DNA of 64,000 nucleotides from Streptomyces phaeofaciens. GTDB lineage: Bacteria; Actinomycetota; Actinomycetes; Streptomycetales; Streptomycetaceae. The notes under the pieces are model-generated. The model worked only from the letters and a program-made list of their open reading frames with translations. It was not told where the DNA came from and did not search any database. The translations under genes were made by a program, and so were the position numbers. The number at the start of each line of letters is the position of its first letter. The first letter of the stretch is position 1. The stretch is taken from positions 186,001 to 250,000 of the forward strand of contig NZ_BMSA01000014.1 in NCBI RefSeq assembly GCF_014648915.1. Direction: 5' to 3'. Below, piece after piece: positions 1 to 8,715 of this stretch.

Positions 1-513
1 TACCACACGCTCACGCACCTCACGGCGGTCCTCGACCACGTCGACGCGCTGGAGCGGTACGCCGCCGACCCGGCCGCCGTCCGGCTGGCCGCCTGGTTCC
101 ACGACGCGGTGTACCTCCCCGACCGCTCCGAGAACGAGGAACGCTCGGCCCGCCTCGCCGAACGCGCCCTGGCGGAGGCCGGGGTTCCGGACGCCCGAAC
201 CGCCGAGGTCGCCCGCCTGGTCCGGCTCACCGTCACCCACGACCCGGCCGACGACGACCGCGACGGCCAGGTGCTGTGCGACGCCGACCTCGCGATCCTC
301 GCCGCGCCGCCGTCCGCGTACGCCGCGTACACCGCCGCCGTCCGCGCGGAGTACCACTTCGTGCCGACCGACGCCTTCCGCACCGGCCGCGCCGCGGTCC
401 TGCGCCAACTCCTGGACCTGCCCCGGCTGTTCAGGACGCCGTACGGGGCGGCGGAGTGGGAGGCGACGGCCCGCTACAACCTGCGGGGCGAGCTGGAGCT
501 GCTGGCCTCGTGA
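1..513 (+). CDS. HD-superfamily metal-dependent phosphohydrolase, 5' truncated
   Basis: The frame is open from the first base to the stop at 511-513, so the start lies left of the window. The visible 170 residues contain the HD signature near residue 33 (WFHDAVY) preceded by YHTLTH, which supplies another metal-ligand histidine. This pattern is typical of predicted HD phosphohydrolases of about 200 residues. The substrate is unknown. Its stop overlaps the GTG start of the next gene (GTGA), so the two are probably co-translated. Confidence 0.8.
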   Translation, partial: YHTLTHLTAVLDHVDALERYAADPAAVRLAAWFHDAVYLPDRSENEERSARLAERALAEAGVPDARTAEVARLVRLTVTHDPADDDRDGQVLCDADLAILAAPPSAYAAYTAAVRAEYHFVPTDAFRTGRAAVLRQLLDLPRLFRTPYGAAEWEATARYNLRGELELLAS

Positions 514-1016
514 TCCGGACCGCGACCGGCCGCCTCACCCTCCGGAGCGCCGCCCTGCCCGCCCTCGCCGAACTGCGGGCGGGCGGCAGCGGCGGCTACG
601 CCTGGCTCGGCGGCGCGCCCTACGAGGGGACGCGCGGCGCCGCCGGCATGGCGCTCAAGGCGCATGAAGCGGGCGTCCTGCGCCCCGGCTTCGGGCTCTA
701 CGTCCTCGTACGGACCGCGGACGGCCGGGCCCTCGGCAGCATGGGCTTCCACGGCGCCCCCGACGAGGACGGCCGCACCGAGATCGGCTACGACCTCGTC
801 GAGCCCGCCCGCGGCCACGGCTACGCGACCGAGGCCCTGCGCGCGCTGGCCGACTGGGCGCTGGCCCGGGACGACGTACACCGGCTGTTCGCGACCGTCG
901 CCCACGCCAACGCGCCCTCGCGCGCCGTGCTCGAACGGTCGGGGTTCGTCCTGGTCGGGGAGGGCGAGGAGGAGTACGCCTACGAGCTGCGCCGGCAGCG
1001 GCCGGTGCTCCCCTAG
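510..1016 (+). CDS. GNAT-family N-acetyltransferase
   Basis: 168 residues. The GTG at 510 is chosen because it overlaps the upstream stop by 4 nt, whereas earlier in-frame starts lie inside the HD gene. Family features are the beta-strand GSMGFHG, the acetyl-CoA loop region EIGYDLVEPARGHGYATEAL and the C-terminal NAPSRAVLERSGF, the arrangement seen in RimJ/RimL-like acetyltransferases. The acceptor substrate cannot be read from the sequence. It is translationally coupled to the HD protein gene. Confidence 0.85.
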   Translation: MIRTATGRLTLRSAALPALAELRAGGSGGYAWLGGAPYEGTRGAAGMALKAHEAGVLRPGFGLYVLVRTADGRALGSMGFHGAPDEDGRTEIGYDLVEPARGHGYATEALRALADWALARDDVHRLFATVAHANAPSRAVLERSGFVLVGEGEEEYAYELRRQRPVLP

Positions 1017-1065
1017 AGCCGGTCGTTCGGATCATGCCGCGCGGGGTGTGGCCCGCAGGCCCTGG

Positions 1066-1353
1066 CTAGACCGTGTCCGGACCGGGGCCCCGTGCCGCGC
1101 CCTTGCGTCTGCGCAGACCCGCCCCGTGCAGCAGCCGCACCACCTCGCGGCTGCCGACCTCGACCGCCCCGGCGGCGACCACCTCGGCGTACCGGTGGGA
1201 CGGGATGTCGTAGTGGTCACGCTCGAAGGCGCGCCGGGGCACGCCCAGGTGCCCGGCGAAGTCGTGCAGTTCGTCGTACGAGACGTCGCTGACCAGGTGG
1301 GACCACATGCGTCCGTGTCCCGGCCAGTTCGGCGGGTCGATGTAGACCGTCAC
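1066..1353 (-). CDS. DUF4031 domain protein
   Basis: 95 residues starting VTVYIDPPNWPGHGR and continuing with SHLVSD and HYDIPSHRY, the hallmarks of the small DUF4031 family, whose function is unknown. The GTG at 1353 is chosen because it makes a 4-nt overlap with the stop of the upstream gene (1350-1352), and the family starts at this strand. Longer in-frame extensions run through the upstream gene and look non-native. It is in a two-gene unit with the 1350-1745 gene. Confidence 0.75.
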   Translation of the reverse strand: MTVYIDPPNWPGHGRMWSHLVSDVSYDELHDFAGHLGVPRRAFERDHYDIPSHRYAEVVAAGAVEVGSREVVRLLHGAGLRRRKGAARGPGPDTV

Positions 1354-1745
1354 GACGAGGACGTTCCCCCGGACGCCGAGCCCAGGGCGCCCACCGCCGC
1401 GACCTTCACGCCCGCCAGATGGCACACCCAGTGCGGGTCCGGCCCCAGCTCCGGTTCGACGTCGAGCGCGTGCGGGTCGCCGGAGCCGCACACCGGGCAC
1501 AGCGGCCAGCGCCCGTACCGCTCCAGCAGGGCGTCCTGCACGTCCTGGGCCACCAGCCCGGCCACGTAGTGCGCCCCCTCCGGCCACTGCTCGACCCACC
1601 AGCGCCGCTGGATCACCGAGTCCTCGACCATGGACACCACGTCCGCCGCGGCGACCTGACCGGCGGCCAGATCGGCCAGCACGAGGGAACGCGCGGCGTG
1701 CAGGGCCTGTTCCAGGGGACTCACGGAGTCGGCGGAGGGATCCAT
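1350..1745 (-). CDS. Hypothetical protein with a CPVC zinc motif
   Basis: 131 residues. The N-terminal half is helical (ALHAARSLVLADLAAG). The centre has CPVCGSGDPH followed by WVCHLAGV, giving three cysteines and histidines that could bind one zinc ion. The C-terminus is a short Ser/Gly tail. No family is recognised. It is divergent from the RpiR regulator with about 54 nt between starts, and its stop overlaps the DUF4031 start, so it heads a two-gene operon. Confidence 0.6.
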   Translation of the reverse strand: MDPSADSVSPLEQALHAARSLVLADLAAGQVAAADVVSMVEDSVIQRRWWVEQWPEGAHYVAGLVAQDVQDALLERYGRWPLCPVCGSGDPHALDVEPELGPDPHWVCHLAGVKVAAVGALGSASGGTSSS

Positions 1746-1764
1746 GTCCCCATTGTGCGCACTC

Positions 1765-1829
1765 TTGACCGCTTCCAGAACCGAAAATACCTTTCAGAAG
1801 TGACCCAGGATGTGAAGGAAACTTTCAGT
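1765..1829 (+). promoter_or_regulatory. Promoter and possible operator of the murR-murQ operon
   Basis: TTGACC at 1765-1770 and TACCTT at 1788-1793 are separated by 17 nt and make a plausible vegetative promoter. Initiation near 1800 would give a leaderless message starting at the GTG. Two GAAA...TTTC inverted repeats flank it: GAAAATACCTTTC at 1783-1795 and GAAACTTTC at 1819-1827. Because they straddle the start, they are candidate binding sites for the RpiR-type regulator itself. This is inference from symmetry and position only. Confidence 0.45.
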
Positions 1830-2723
1830 CCGGCTCAACCGGCCGCGTCCGCACCGGCGCCCGCGCCCGCCGCCCTCGCCGCCAAGGTCCGCACCATGGC
1901 CCCGTCCCTGACCCGTTCCATGCAGCGCGTGGCCGAGGCCGTCGCCGGCGACCCCGCCGGCTGCGCCGCCCTCACCGTCACCGGCCTCGCCGAACGCACC
2001 GGCACCAGCGAGGCGACCGTCGTGCGCACCGCCCGGCTGCTCGGCTACCCCGGCTACCGCGACCTGCGGCTCGCCCTCGCCGGGCTGGCGGCCCAGCAGC
2101 AGTCCGGGCGGGCGCCCGCCCTCACCACCGACATCGACGTCGACGACTCCCTCGCCGATGTCGTCGCCAAGCTCGCCCACGACGAGCAGCAGACCCTCGC
2201 CGACACCGCCGCCGGCCTCGACACCGCGCAGCTGGAGGCCGCGGTCGGCGCGGCCGCCGGCGCGCGGCGCATCGACGTGTACGGCATCGGGGCGTCCGGG
2301 CTGGTCGCCCAGGACCTCACCCAGAAGCTGCTGCGGATCGGTCTCATCGCCCACGCCCACAGCGATCCGCACCTCGCGGTGACGAACGCGGTCCAGCTGC
2401 GCGGCGGCGACGTGGCGATCGCGATCACGCACTCCGGGTCGACCGGGGACGTCATCGAACCGCTGCGGGTCGCCTTCGAACAGGGGGCCACGACCGTCGC
2501 GATCACCGGGCGGCCGGAGAGCGCGGTGACGCAGTACGCGGACCATGTGCTGACCACGTCGACGGCCCGGGAGAGCGAGTGGCGGCCGGCCGCGATGTCC
2601 TCGCGGACGGGACAGCTGCTGGTGGTGGACTGTCTGTTCGTGGGGGTGGCCCAGCGGACGTACGCGACGGCGGGGCCCGCGCTCGCCGCGTCGTACGAGG
2701 CGTTGGCGCACCGGCACCGGTAG
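1800..2723 (+). CDS. MurR/RpiR-family transcriptional regulator (HTH + SIS)
   Basis: 307 residues from the GTG at 1800; GTG 1812 is an alternative. An N-terminal RpiR-type winged HTH carries LAERTGTSEATVVRTARLLGYPGY. The C-terminal SIS sugar-phosphate domain shows YGIGASGLVAQDL and ITHSGSTGDVIEPL, which bind phosphosugars. It directly precedes murQ with a 47-nt gap and a PTS gene, so it most likely senses N-acetylmuramic acid 6-phosphate or a similar phosphosugar and controls this operon. A low-complexity Ala/Pro segment follows the start. Confidence 0.88.
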   Translation: MTQDVKETFSPAQPAASAPAPAPAALAAKVRTMAPSLTRSMQRVAEAVAGDPAGCAALTVTGLAERTGTSEATVVRTARLLGYPGYRDLRLALAGLAAQQQSGRAPALTTDIDVDDSLADVVAKLAHDEQQTLADTAAGLDTAQLEAAVGAAAGARRIDVYGIGASGLVAQDLTQKLLRIGLIAHAHSDPHLAVTNAVQLRGGDVAIAITHSGSTGDVIEPLRVAFEQGATTVAITGRPESAVTQYADHVLTTSTARESEWRPAAMSSRTGQLLVVDCLFVGVAQRTYATAGPALAASYEALAHRHR

Positions 2724-2770
2724 GAGTGTCCCGTGGAGCATCGCACCGGAGTCGAAAAGAGCCTCTTCCC

Positions 2771-3700
2771 ATGACCTCTCTCCCCCATGACCTGCGCGCC
2801 CAGCTGAACTCGCTGACCACCGAGGCCTTCCGGCCCGAACTCGCCGAGATCGACCGCCTTCCCACTCTCGCCATCACCCGGCTCATGAACGGCGAGGACG
2901 CCGCCGTGCCGGCGGCCGTGGCCGAGCGGCTGCCCCAGATCGCCGCCGTGATCGACGCCGTGGCCGAGCGGATGACCCGGGGCGGCCGGCTGATCTACGC
3001 GGGAGCCGGGACGGCGGGACGGCTCGGGGTGCTCGACGCCTCCGAGTGCCCGCCGACCTTCAACACCGCTCCCGGGCAGGTCGTCGGGGTCCTCGCGGGC
3101 GGGCCCGCGGCGATGGTGACCTCGGTCGAGGGCGCGGAGGACTCCCGGGAACTGGCCGCCCGGGACCTGGCGGCACTCTCGCTGACCCCCGAGGACTCGG
3201 TGATCGGCGTCTCCGCCTCGGGGCGCACGCCGTACGCGATCGGCGCCGTCGAGTACGCGCGCTCCCGGGGCGCGCTGACCGTCGGGCTGGCCTGCAACGC
3301 GGGCAGTGCGCTGGCCGCGGCCGCCGACCACGGGATCGAGGTGGTCACCGGTCCCGAACTGCTCACCGGCTCGACCCGGCTGAAGGCGGGCACGGCCCAG
3401 AAGCTGGTCCTCAACATGGTCTCGACGATCACGATGATCCGCCTGGGCAAGACGTACGGGAACCTGATGGTCGACGTCCGCGCGTCGAACGACAAGCTGC
3501 GCGCCCGCTCCCGGCGGATCGTCGCCCTGGCGACGGGCGCCGCGGACCCGGAGATCGAGGTGGCCCTCACGGCCACCGGCGGCGAGGTGAAGGACGCGAT
3601 CCTGGTGCTGCTCGCGGGGGTGGACGGGCCGTCGGCCGCCCGCCTTCTGGAGGAGTCCGGGGGACATCTGCGTGCCGCGCTCGGTGCGGCGGGCGGCTGA
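2771..3700 (+). CDS. murQ: N-acetylmuramic acid 6-phosphate etherase
   Basis: 309 residues, the family's usual length. MurQ cleaves the lactyl ether of MurNAc-6-phosphate to GlcNAc-6-phosphate and D-lactate in cell-wall recycling. The SIS signature GAGTAGRLGVLDASE (Glu about residue 92) and the second acidic motif VEGAED (about 118-123) hold the glutamates expected for catalysis. The C-terminus has TGGEVKDAILVLL. The ATG at 2771 follows the regulator. The PTS gene starts 16 nt after the stop, so the three genes form one operon. The product could feed NagA, encoded at 26 kb. Confidence 0.95.
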   Translation: MTSLPHDLRAQLNSLTTEAFRPELAEIDRLPTLAITRLMNGEDAAVPAAVAERLPQIAAVIDAVAERMTRGGRLIYAGAGTAGRLGVLDASECPPTFNTAPGQVVGVLAGGPAAMVTSVEGAEDSRELAARDLAALSLTPEDSVIGVSASGRTPYAIGAVEYARSRGALTVGLACNAGSALAAAADHGIEVVTGPELLTGSTRLKAGTAQKLVLNMVSTITMIRLGKTYGNLMVDVRASNDKLRARSRRIVALATGAADPEIEVALTATGGEVKDAILVLLAGVDGPSAARLLEESGGHLRAALGAAGG

Positions 3701-3716
3701 GCCGCACGCTCGGGGG

Positions 3717-5210
3717 GTGCCTATCGACGCCTCCTCCACCGCCGCCGCGATCCTGCCGCTCGTCGGCGGCCCCGCGAACGTCACCTCCGTCGCCCACTGC
3801 ATGACCCGGCTGCGCCTGCGCCTGGCCGACCCGTCCCGGGTGGACGGGGAGGCGCTGCGCGAGCTGCCCGGGGTGCTCGGGATCGTCGCGGACGACGACA
3901 CCTGCCAGGTGGTGCTCGGCCCGGGGGTGGTGGCACGGGTGACGGCCGAGTTCGAACGGCTGACCGCCACGCCGGAACCGGGCGCTCAGGGGGCGGTCGC
4001 ACCGGATGGGGCCGCACCGGATCCGGCCACGGTGGCACCGGCCGCTCAGGGGTCGGCCGCTCAGGGGTCGGCCGTTCAGGGCGCCGAACCGCCGCCGGCC
4101 CGCACGGCGCGCGGCGCGACCCCGCTGAAGGCCGTACTGCGCCGCCTCGCCGCCGTCTTCGTCCCGCTCATCCCGGCCCTGATCGGCTGCGGGATCCTGG
4201 CCGGCCTGAACGGGCTGCTGGTCAACACCGGCCTGCTGCCCGGCCTCACCCCCGCCCTGGCCGCCGTCGCCGCCGCGTTCATGGCGCTGATCGCCGTGTT
4301 CGTCGGCCACAACACGGCGAAGGAGTTCGGCGGGACCCCGATCCTGGGCGGTGCGGTGGCGGCGATCGTGGTCTACCCGGGGGTCGCGAAGGTGACGGCG
4401 TTCGGGGTGACGCTCTCCCCCGGCCAGGGCGGGGTCCTCGGCGCCCTGGCCGCCGCGCTGCTGGCGACCTACGTCGAGAAGACGTGCCGGGGCCGGGTCC
4501 CCGAGACCCTCGACGTGCTGCTGACCCCGGCGCTGACGGTCCTCGTCGCGGGCCTGGGCACGCTGTACGGGATCATGTACGTGGCCGGCGCGGTGTCCAC
4601 GGCGATCGGCACGGCGGCGAACTGGCTGCTGGCGACGACCGGCGCCTTCGCGGGCCTGGTCCTGGGCGGCCTCTTCCTGCCGCTGGTGATGCTCGGCCTG
4701 CACCAGGCCCTCATCCCCATCCACACCACCCTCATCGAACAGCAGGGCTACACGGTCCTGCTCCCGGTCCTGGCCATGGCGGGCGCGGGCCAGGTCGGCG
4801 CGGCCGTCGCGGTGTACGTCCGGCTGCGCCACGACGTGTCCCTCGGCGCGTCCCTGCGGACGACCATCAGGTCGGCGCTCCCGGCGGGCCTGCTGGGCGT
4901 CGGCGAGCCGCTCATCTACGGCGTCTCGCTGCCCCTCGGCCGACCGTTCCTCACCGCCTGCACGGGCGGCGCGGCCGGCGGGGCCTTCGTCGGCTTCTTC
5001 GCGATGCTCGGCGACAAGGTCGGCGCGAGCGCGATCGGCCCGTCGGGCTGGGCACTGTTCCCGCTGCTGGCCGGGAACCGTGGACTGGGCATGACCGCGG
5101 CGATCTACGCGGGCGGGCTGGTGACGGGATACGCGGTGGGTTTCGCCGCGACCTACGCCTTCGGCGGGGTGACCGCGGCGGTCGCGGCCCAGCGCGCACA
5201 CAGCTCCTGA
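3717..5210 (+). CDS. PTS sugar transporter EIIBC (glucose/MurNAc class)
   Basis: 497 residues from GTG 3717. The EIIB domain (about 1-85) has the phosphorylated cysteine in AHCMTRLRL (Cys28). A linker rich in Ala/Gln/Gly (about 85-130, with repeated AQGSA units) precedes an EIIC domain with about ten membrane segments and GEPLIYGVSLPLGRPF, the conserved substrate-side motif. There is no EIIA domain, as in MurP, so a separate EIIA must phosphorylate it. Genetic linkage to murQ argues for MurNAc uptake; glucosamine-type sugars remain possible. Confidence 0.85.
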   Translation: MPIDASSTAAAILPLVGGPANVTSVAHCMTRLRLRLADPSRVDGEALRELPGVLGIVADDDTCQVVLGPGVVARVTAEFERLTATPEPGAQGAVAPDGAAPDPATVAPAAQGSAAQGSAVQGAEPPPARTARGATPLKAVLRRLAAVFVPLIPALIGCGILAGLNGLLVNTGLLPGLTPALAAVAAAFMALIAVFVGHNTAKEFGGTPILGGAVAAIVVYPGVAKVTAFGVTLSPGQGGVLGALAAALLATYVEKTCRGRVPETLDVLLTPALTVLVAGLGTLYGIMYVAGAVSTAIGTAANWLLATTGAFAGLVLGGLFLPLVMLGLHQALIPIHTTLIEQQGYTVLLPVLAMAGAGQVGAAVAVYVRLRHDVSLGASLRTTIRSALPAGLLGVGEPLIYGVSLPLGRPFLTACTGGAAGGAFVGFFAMLGDKVGASAIGPSGWALFPLLAGNRGLGMTAAIYAGGLVTGYAVGFAATYAFGGVTAAVAAQRAHSS

Positions 5211-5225
5211 GGGGAGGATGGCACC

Positions 5226-5555
5226 GTGCTCGTCGTGGAGATCCATGTACCCCTGACATCCCCGCCCGGTCTGCCCGCGGGGGCGTACCCCTACCCCTGG
5301 ATCGACGAGGTCGAGGACGTCCTGGCCGAGCTGGAGGAGAACGGCGTCGCCGAGGTCTTCGACGAGGGCGTGGAGTACGGGGATTTCTACGTCTTCTTCG
5401 TCACCGGCGCGGCGGAGGCGGAGCTGCTGGGGGTGGCCGCCCGGGTGGCCGCGCTGCCCGGGGTCCCGGCCGGGGCCCTCGCGGTCGTGAGCGACGACCC
5501 GGACGGGGAGATCGGGCACGGCCGGCGGCTGGAGCTGCCACCGGCCGCGAGCTGA
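5226..5555 (+). CDS. Small conserved-looking hypothetical protein
   Basis: 109 residues from GTG 5226, preceded by GGGGAGG at a good distance (5211-5217). The sequence alternates hydrophobic strands (MLVVEIHVPL, FYVFFVTGA) with acidic helices (WIDEVEDVLAELEENGVAEVF), suggesting a compact alpha/beta fold. No catalytic motif or family is recognised. It lies 15 nt after the PTS gene and may be the last gene of the murR operon. Confidence 0.6.
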   Translation: MLVVEIHVPLTSPPGLPAGAYPYPWIDEVEDVLAELEENGVAEVFDEGVEYGDFYVFFVTGAAEAELLGVAARVAALPGVPAGALAVVSDDPDGEIGHGRRLELPPAAS

Positions 5556-5574
5556 CCGGCCACCACCGCTTACC

Positions 5575-5715
5575 GCCGGCCGGTGACCGGCGTGACCGGC
5601 ACGCCGACGTGCCCGCCGACACCGGCGCGACCGGGGTGACCGGCATGACCGGCGACACCCGCGTGACCGCGTGTCCGGCGACACCGGCGCGACCGGCGTG
5701 CCCGGACACCTTCGC
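5575..5715. repeat. Degenerate GACCGGCGTGACCGG-type tandem repeat
   Basis: The non-coding stretch between two plus-strand genes is built from imperfect copies of GACCGGCGTGACCGGC and GACACCGGCGCGACCGG. Unit spacing is irregular (about 9-18 nt), so it is a low-complexity satellite-like tract, not a CRISPR or an iteron array. It could slow or stop transcription leaving the PTS operon, but no clean terminator stem is visible. Confidence 0.5.
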
Positions 5716-5843
5716 GATCCGGGTGCCGACCTCGCCCGGGTCGTGACCGGCGCCGTGGCCGACGGACCCGTGGGAGGCCGCCGCACGTCGGCCGTCGGCC
5801 GCCCCTCGACGGCCCCGGCGCCGCCCGCCCTACTCTTGGTGCC

Positions 5844-6413
5844 ATGAACCACGCCCAGCTCACCGCCCTGGGCCGTGCCCTCCGGCTGCTCGGGGAGCAC
5901 GGCGAGGCCCTGACCTCCGACACGCCCGACGCCCGGTTGCACGAGGTCAAGGCCGATCTGCGGCGCGCCCTGGAGCTGCTGGACGAGAGCGTCACCAGCA
6001 CCGCCGCCACCACCCGCTGCGCCGAGCACCCGAACGGACCGGTCGACGAGGCCGCCCCCGATCTCTGCCTGCTCTGCGAGACCCGGCGCCGGGCGGCCCG
6101 CCGCGCCGAGTTCAACGGCCCGGCGCCGCAGCCCGCGCACACCTCCACCGCCCCCTCCCGGTACGGCACCCGGGCCGACCGGCCCCAGCCCCAGCAGCGC
6201 TGGCTGCCGGAACTGTGGAACGGCCAGGAGTGGCAGCTGTGCGGGACACCGCGGCGGGACCGGCAGGAGGCCGAGCTGTACCTCGCCGCCCTGCGCCGCG
6301 GCTCCCGGCCCGCCATGGCCTACCGGCTGGTGCACGAGTTCACCGACTACGAGGTGCTCCGCATCTGGGGAACCCCGGTGAAGGTCGACATCGAGCCCTT
6401 GGGCAACCTGTAG
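5844..6413 (+). CDS. Hypothetical protein with possible zinc-binding CxxxH/CxxC
   Basis: 189 residues. It begins with a helical segment (TALGRALRLLGEHGEAL) and has RCAEHP and CLLCETRRR at about 59-85, which could form a small zinc site. The C-terminal half is basic and aromatic (RWLPELWNGQEWQLCGTPRRDRQE cut here for length; YRLVHEFTDYEVLRIWGTP follows). No family is recognised. Codon usage and GC match the host. It stands alone between a repeat tract and convergent genes. Confidence 0.65.
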   Translation: MNHAQLTALGRALRLLGEHGEALTSDTPDARLHEVKADLRRALELLDESVTSTAATTRCAEHPNGPVDEAAPDLCLLCETRRRAARRAEFNGPAPQPAHTSTAPSRYGTRADRPQPQQRWLPELWNGQEWQLCGTPRRDRQEAELYLAALRRGSRPAMAYRLVHEFTDYEVLRIWGTPVKVDIEPLGNL

Positions 6414-6496
6414 GCCCGGGCTTCAAGGACTACGCGGACGGGCCGTCGAGCCTGGGGCCGCACCCACGCAGCCCCAGGCTCGCCTCCTGATACAGA

Positions 6497-6964
6497 TCAG
6501 GTGGGCCATCGATCGGGAAGGCCGGCGTCCCCGGTCGCCGGCAGCACTCCTTGCGTGGGACTGATGGTCCGCCACATATCGTCCGCACCATCACGCGTGA
6601 GGAAGAGAATGACCTGCTTCTGATCGCGGAGGGGGTCTCCTTCGGGATACGGATCCCCGGCAGCGCACTTCTGAGGCGTCGAAACGACCTTCAGATCCTC
6701 ATGCCCCACCGCGTCTCCCTTGAACAGAGGGAGCCCCATCGTCCTGACCGAGTAGACGTGTGCCTCGGTGCCGTGGACCTTCTCGCTACCGACCGCCTTG
6801 ACGACGTCGGCGGTGACGACCCAGTCCGCTTGCTCAAGAGCCTTGCTTGGACTGGCGTAGGCGGGCCAGTCGCCACAGTCGCCCTGGCCGTCGTCAGCGG
6901 ATGCCGACGAACACGCCGTCAGACCGACCAAGAGGACCAGTGCCACAGAGAGCCGGGCTTTCAT
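6497..6964 (-). CDS. Small secreted lipoprotein
   Basis: 155 residues from the ATG at 6964. An upstream in-frame start would add 28 residues ahead of the signal peptide, so the later start is preferred. MKARLSVALVLLVGLTAC is a clear lipoprotein signal with lipobox LTAC (Cys17 lipidated). The mature domain has strands such as VVTADVVKAVGS and VILFLTRDGADD and two further cysteines that may pair. Function is unknown. It lies 80 nt downstream of a secreted protease gene on the same strand and may be co-transcribed with it. Confidence 0.75.
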   Translation of the reverse strand: MKARLSVALVLLVGLTACSSASADDGQGDCGDWPAYASPSKALEQADWVVTADVVKAVGSEKVHGTEAHVYSVRTMGLPLFKGDAVGHEDLKVVSTPQKCAAGDPYPEGDPLRDQKQVILFLTRDGADDMWRTISPTQGVLPATGDAGLPDRWPT

Positions 6965-7044
6965 GGAAGCCGTCCTGTTCCATCCTCGAGCCTTGCCACC
7001 GACCGTACGGCGGTTTACAAGGCAGCGCTTACGCACCTGGCACA

Positions 7045-8421
7045 TCACCCGGTGGCGAGATTCCCCATGCTGTACGTCGATGTGTAGCCGATCGAGCTGT
7101 AGTGCATCTTCCCGGCGCCGTCGGATCCCGAAAGGATACCTCGTGCGGTATTTCCCGTAGTGCTGCTGGCGACGGCACCGCCACTGTCACCGGGCTTTGC
7201 CGAGAATGTGGCCGCGGACTGCCCGTACACGACACAACCGCATGTGCTGCTCCGGCGGCTCGCGTTCGTAGAAGTGATCTTTCCGCAGGTCGGGGTCGCG
7301 GAGTTCCGGCCGAAGAGGCAGGAGCTTGACCCCACAGATCCCAGCGCCTGCTTCTTGACGACCCGGGCCTTGCTCGAATTGTTCTGATACAGCCAGGGCT
7401 TCGCGTCGCTGGAGATACTTATGAAACGCATGTCCGCATGCGTGCCATTCTTCAGGGCATTGTTACTCGTCAGCGAACCGTACGCGGCTCCCGATTTGAC
7501 CGTACCGCTGTTCCGGCCCCAGTCGCAGTGCCCCGCGGTCACGGCCCCCCATGAACTGCCCTTTTTGACGACCCATCCGATGGTGCAGCCTCCCCCGCTG
7601 GGCATGGTGACTCCCACCCCGCCACGTCGGGGCGAGCCGCATGCGTTGCGGGACGTGCACGCCAGATCGTCGGCACCCTTGCTGACAGTGATGTTCGCGG
7701 GAACGCCCAGGTTCCCGAGGGTTTCCCGCAGGCCCGCCGGATCGGTACCGGGCTTCAAGGCCACGTTGAGCCGATTGGCCTCCACGTCCTCCTCGACGGA
7801 GACGACCGACACCGTGTCTGCGGTGCTGTCGTCCCACTCCCACACCGTCTTCATGGCGTTGGTGAGTTCCAGGGACGAGCGCTGGACGACCCGGAACTCG
7901 ACGTCATCGGCGGAACTGCCCGAGGAGACGGCCTTCGCCGCGAGTTCGTCCCGGGCCTCCTTCCCAGGCAGCGCATCGGCGAACTGCACGACCAGGCGTC
8001 CACCGTTCTTGGTGTCGAGGAACTGGCCGGCGAAGTTGCCCTGCTCGCCGAACTTCTGAACCATCGGCTCGACCGCGGATGTCAGCGTGTCGCGGCGCTG
8101 CATCTCCGCAGCCTCGGCGGCCGTTCCGATGAAGCCCCATTCGTTGACGAGCGGCTGCGTGTCCTCGTCCGCGGAAGCAGCGAAGGCCATGTCAGCCTTC
8201 AGGGTGGAGGGCAACTCGGTGCCGCTGGCCTCGAATCCGAACTCGCGGCGCAGTCGGTCGGATTCGGCGATGATGTCTTCGTCGGCCTGCCCCGTTGGCG
8301 TTGGCAGGCCGACGACGCCGGGCGAGGTGGGCGCCGCCTGCACCGCCATCGCAGGAGTCGCCACCGGTACTAGCATTCCGGCCACTGCCAGGGCAGGCAG
8401 CACGACGGATCTGATCCTCAT
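7045..8421 (-). CDS. Secreted S1 serine protease with pro-region (streptogrisin-like)
   Basis: 458 residues. A signal peptide ends near AMA (residue 26), followed by a long pro-region (about 30-255) with the charged, repeat-like helices of chaperoning propeptides. The mature chymotrypsin-fold domain carries the full triad: His298 (TAGHC), Asp330 (HADMRF) and Ser413 (PGDSGGA). Paired cysteines flank His298 and Ser413. It should be exported and self-processed. GC content is somewhat below that of its neighbours, suggesting an accessory gene. Confidence 0.9.
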   Translation of the reverse strand: MRIRSVVLPALAVAGMLVPVATPAMAVQAAPTSPGVVGLPTPTGQADEDIIAESDRLRREFGFEASGTELPSTLKADMAFAASADEDTQPLVNEWGFIGTAAEAAEMQRRDTLTSAVEPMVQKFGEQGNFAGQFLDTKNGGRLVVQFADALPGKEARDELAAKAVSSGSSADDVEFRVVQRSSLELTNAMKTVWEWDDSTADTVSVVSVEEDVEANRLNVALKPGTDPAGLRETLGNLGVPANITVSKGADDLACTSRNACGSPRRGGVGVTMPSGGGCTIGWVVKKGSSWGAVTAGHCDWGRNSGTVKSGAAYGSLTSNNALKNGTHADMRFISISSDAKPWLYQNNSSKARVVKKQALGSVGSSSCLFGRNSATPTCGKITSTNASRRSSTCGCVVYGQSAATFSAKPGDSGGAVASSTTGNTARGILSGSDGAGKMHYSSIGYTSTYSMGNLATG

Positions 8422-8715
8422 TCGATTCCCCCATTGAAGCGAATATCCAAGGGTGTTGCACGGAGCCCCCCGGCAACTTCCACGGACATGTGGTGCTTAC
8501 GTGGTCAGCGTGAGCACCGAGGCGTTGGTCAGCGCCTGGAGAAACAGTACGGTTCTCGAACAAATGGATCAAGAGAGATGTGACGCGTTCGCGGTGACTT
8601 GTCCTTGAAGCAACCCCAGTTCGGGCAGCACTCCGTGACGGTCTCTCAGTTCGCGGGACTCCGCTGATCGAGTAGGTCGCGGCCCTTGGGCGTCATCCGG
8701 CCCAAGCCTCCAGCC
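8422..8715. other. Gene-free stretch upstream of the S1 protease
   Basis: About 294 nt of lower GC between the protease start and the carboxylesterase stop. It must contain the protease promoter. I see no convincing ORF, repeat or structured RNA here. Confidence 0.5.

Noticed and set aside
5575-5715. Origin-type iterons
   Set aside because: The GACCGG units are irregular in length and spacing, with no AT-rich tract or replication gene nearby.
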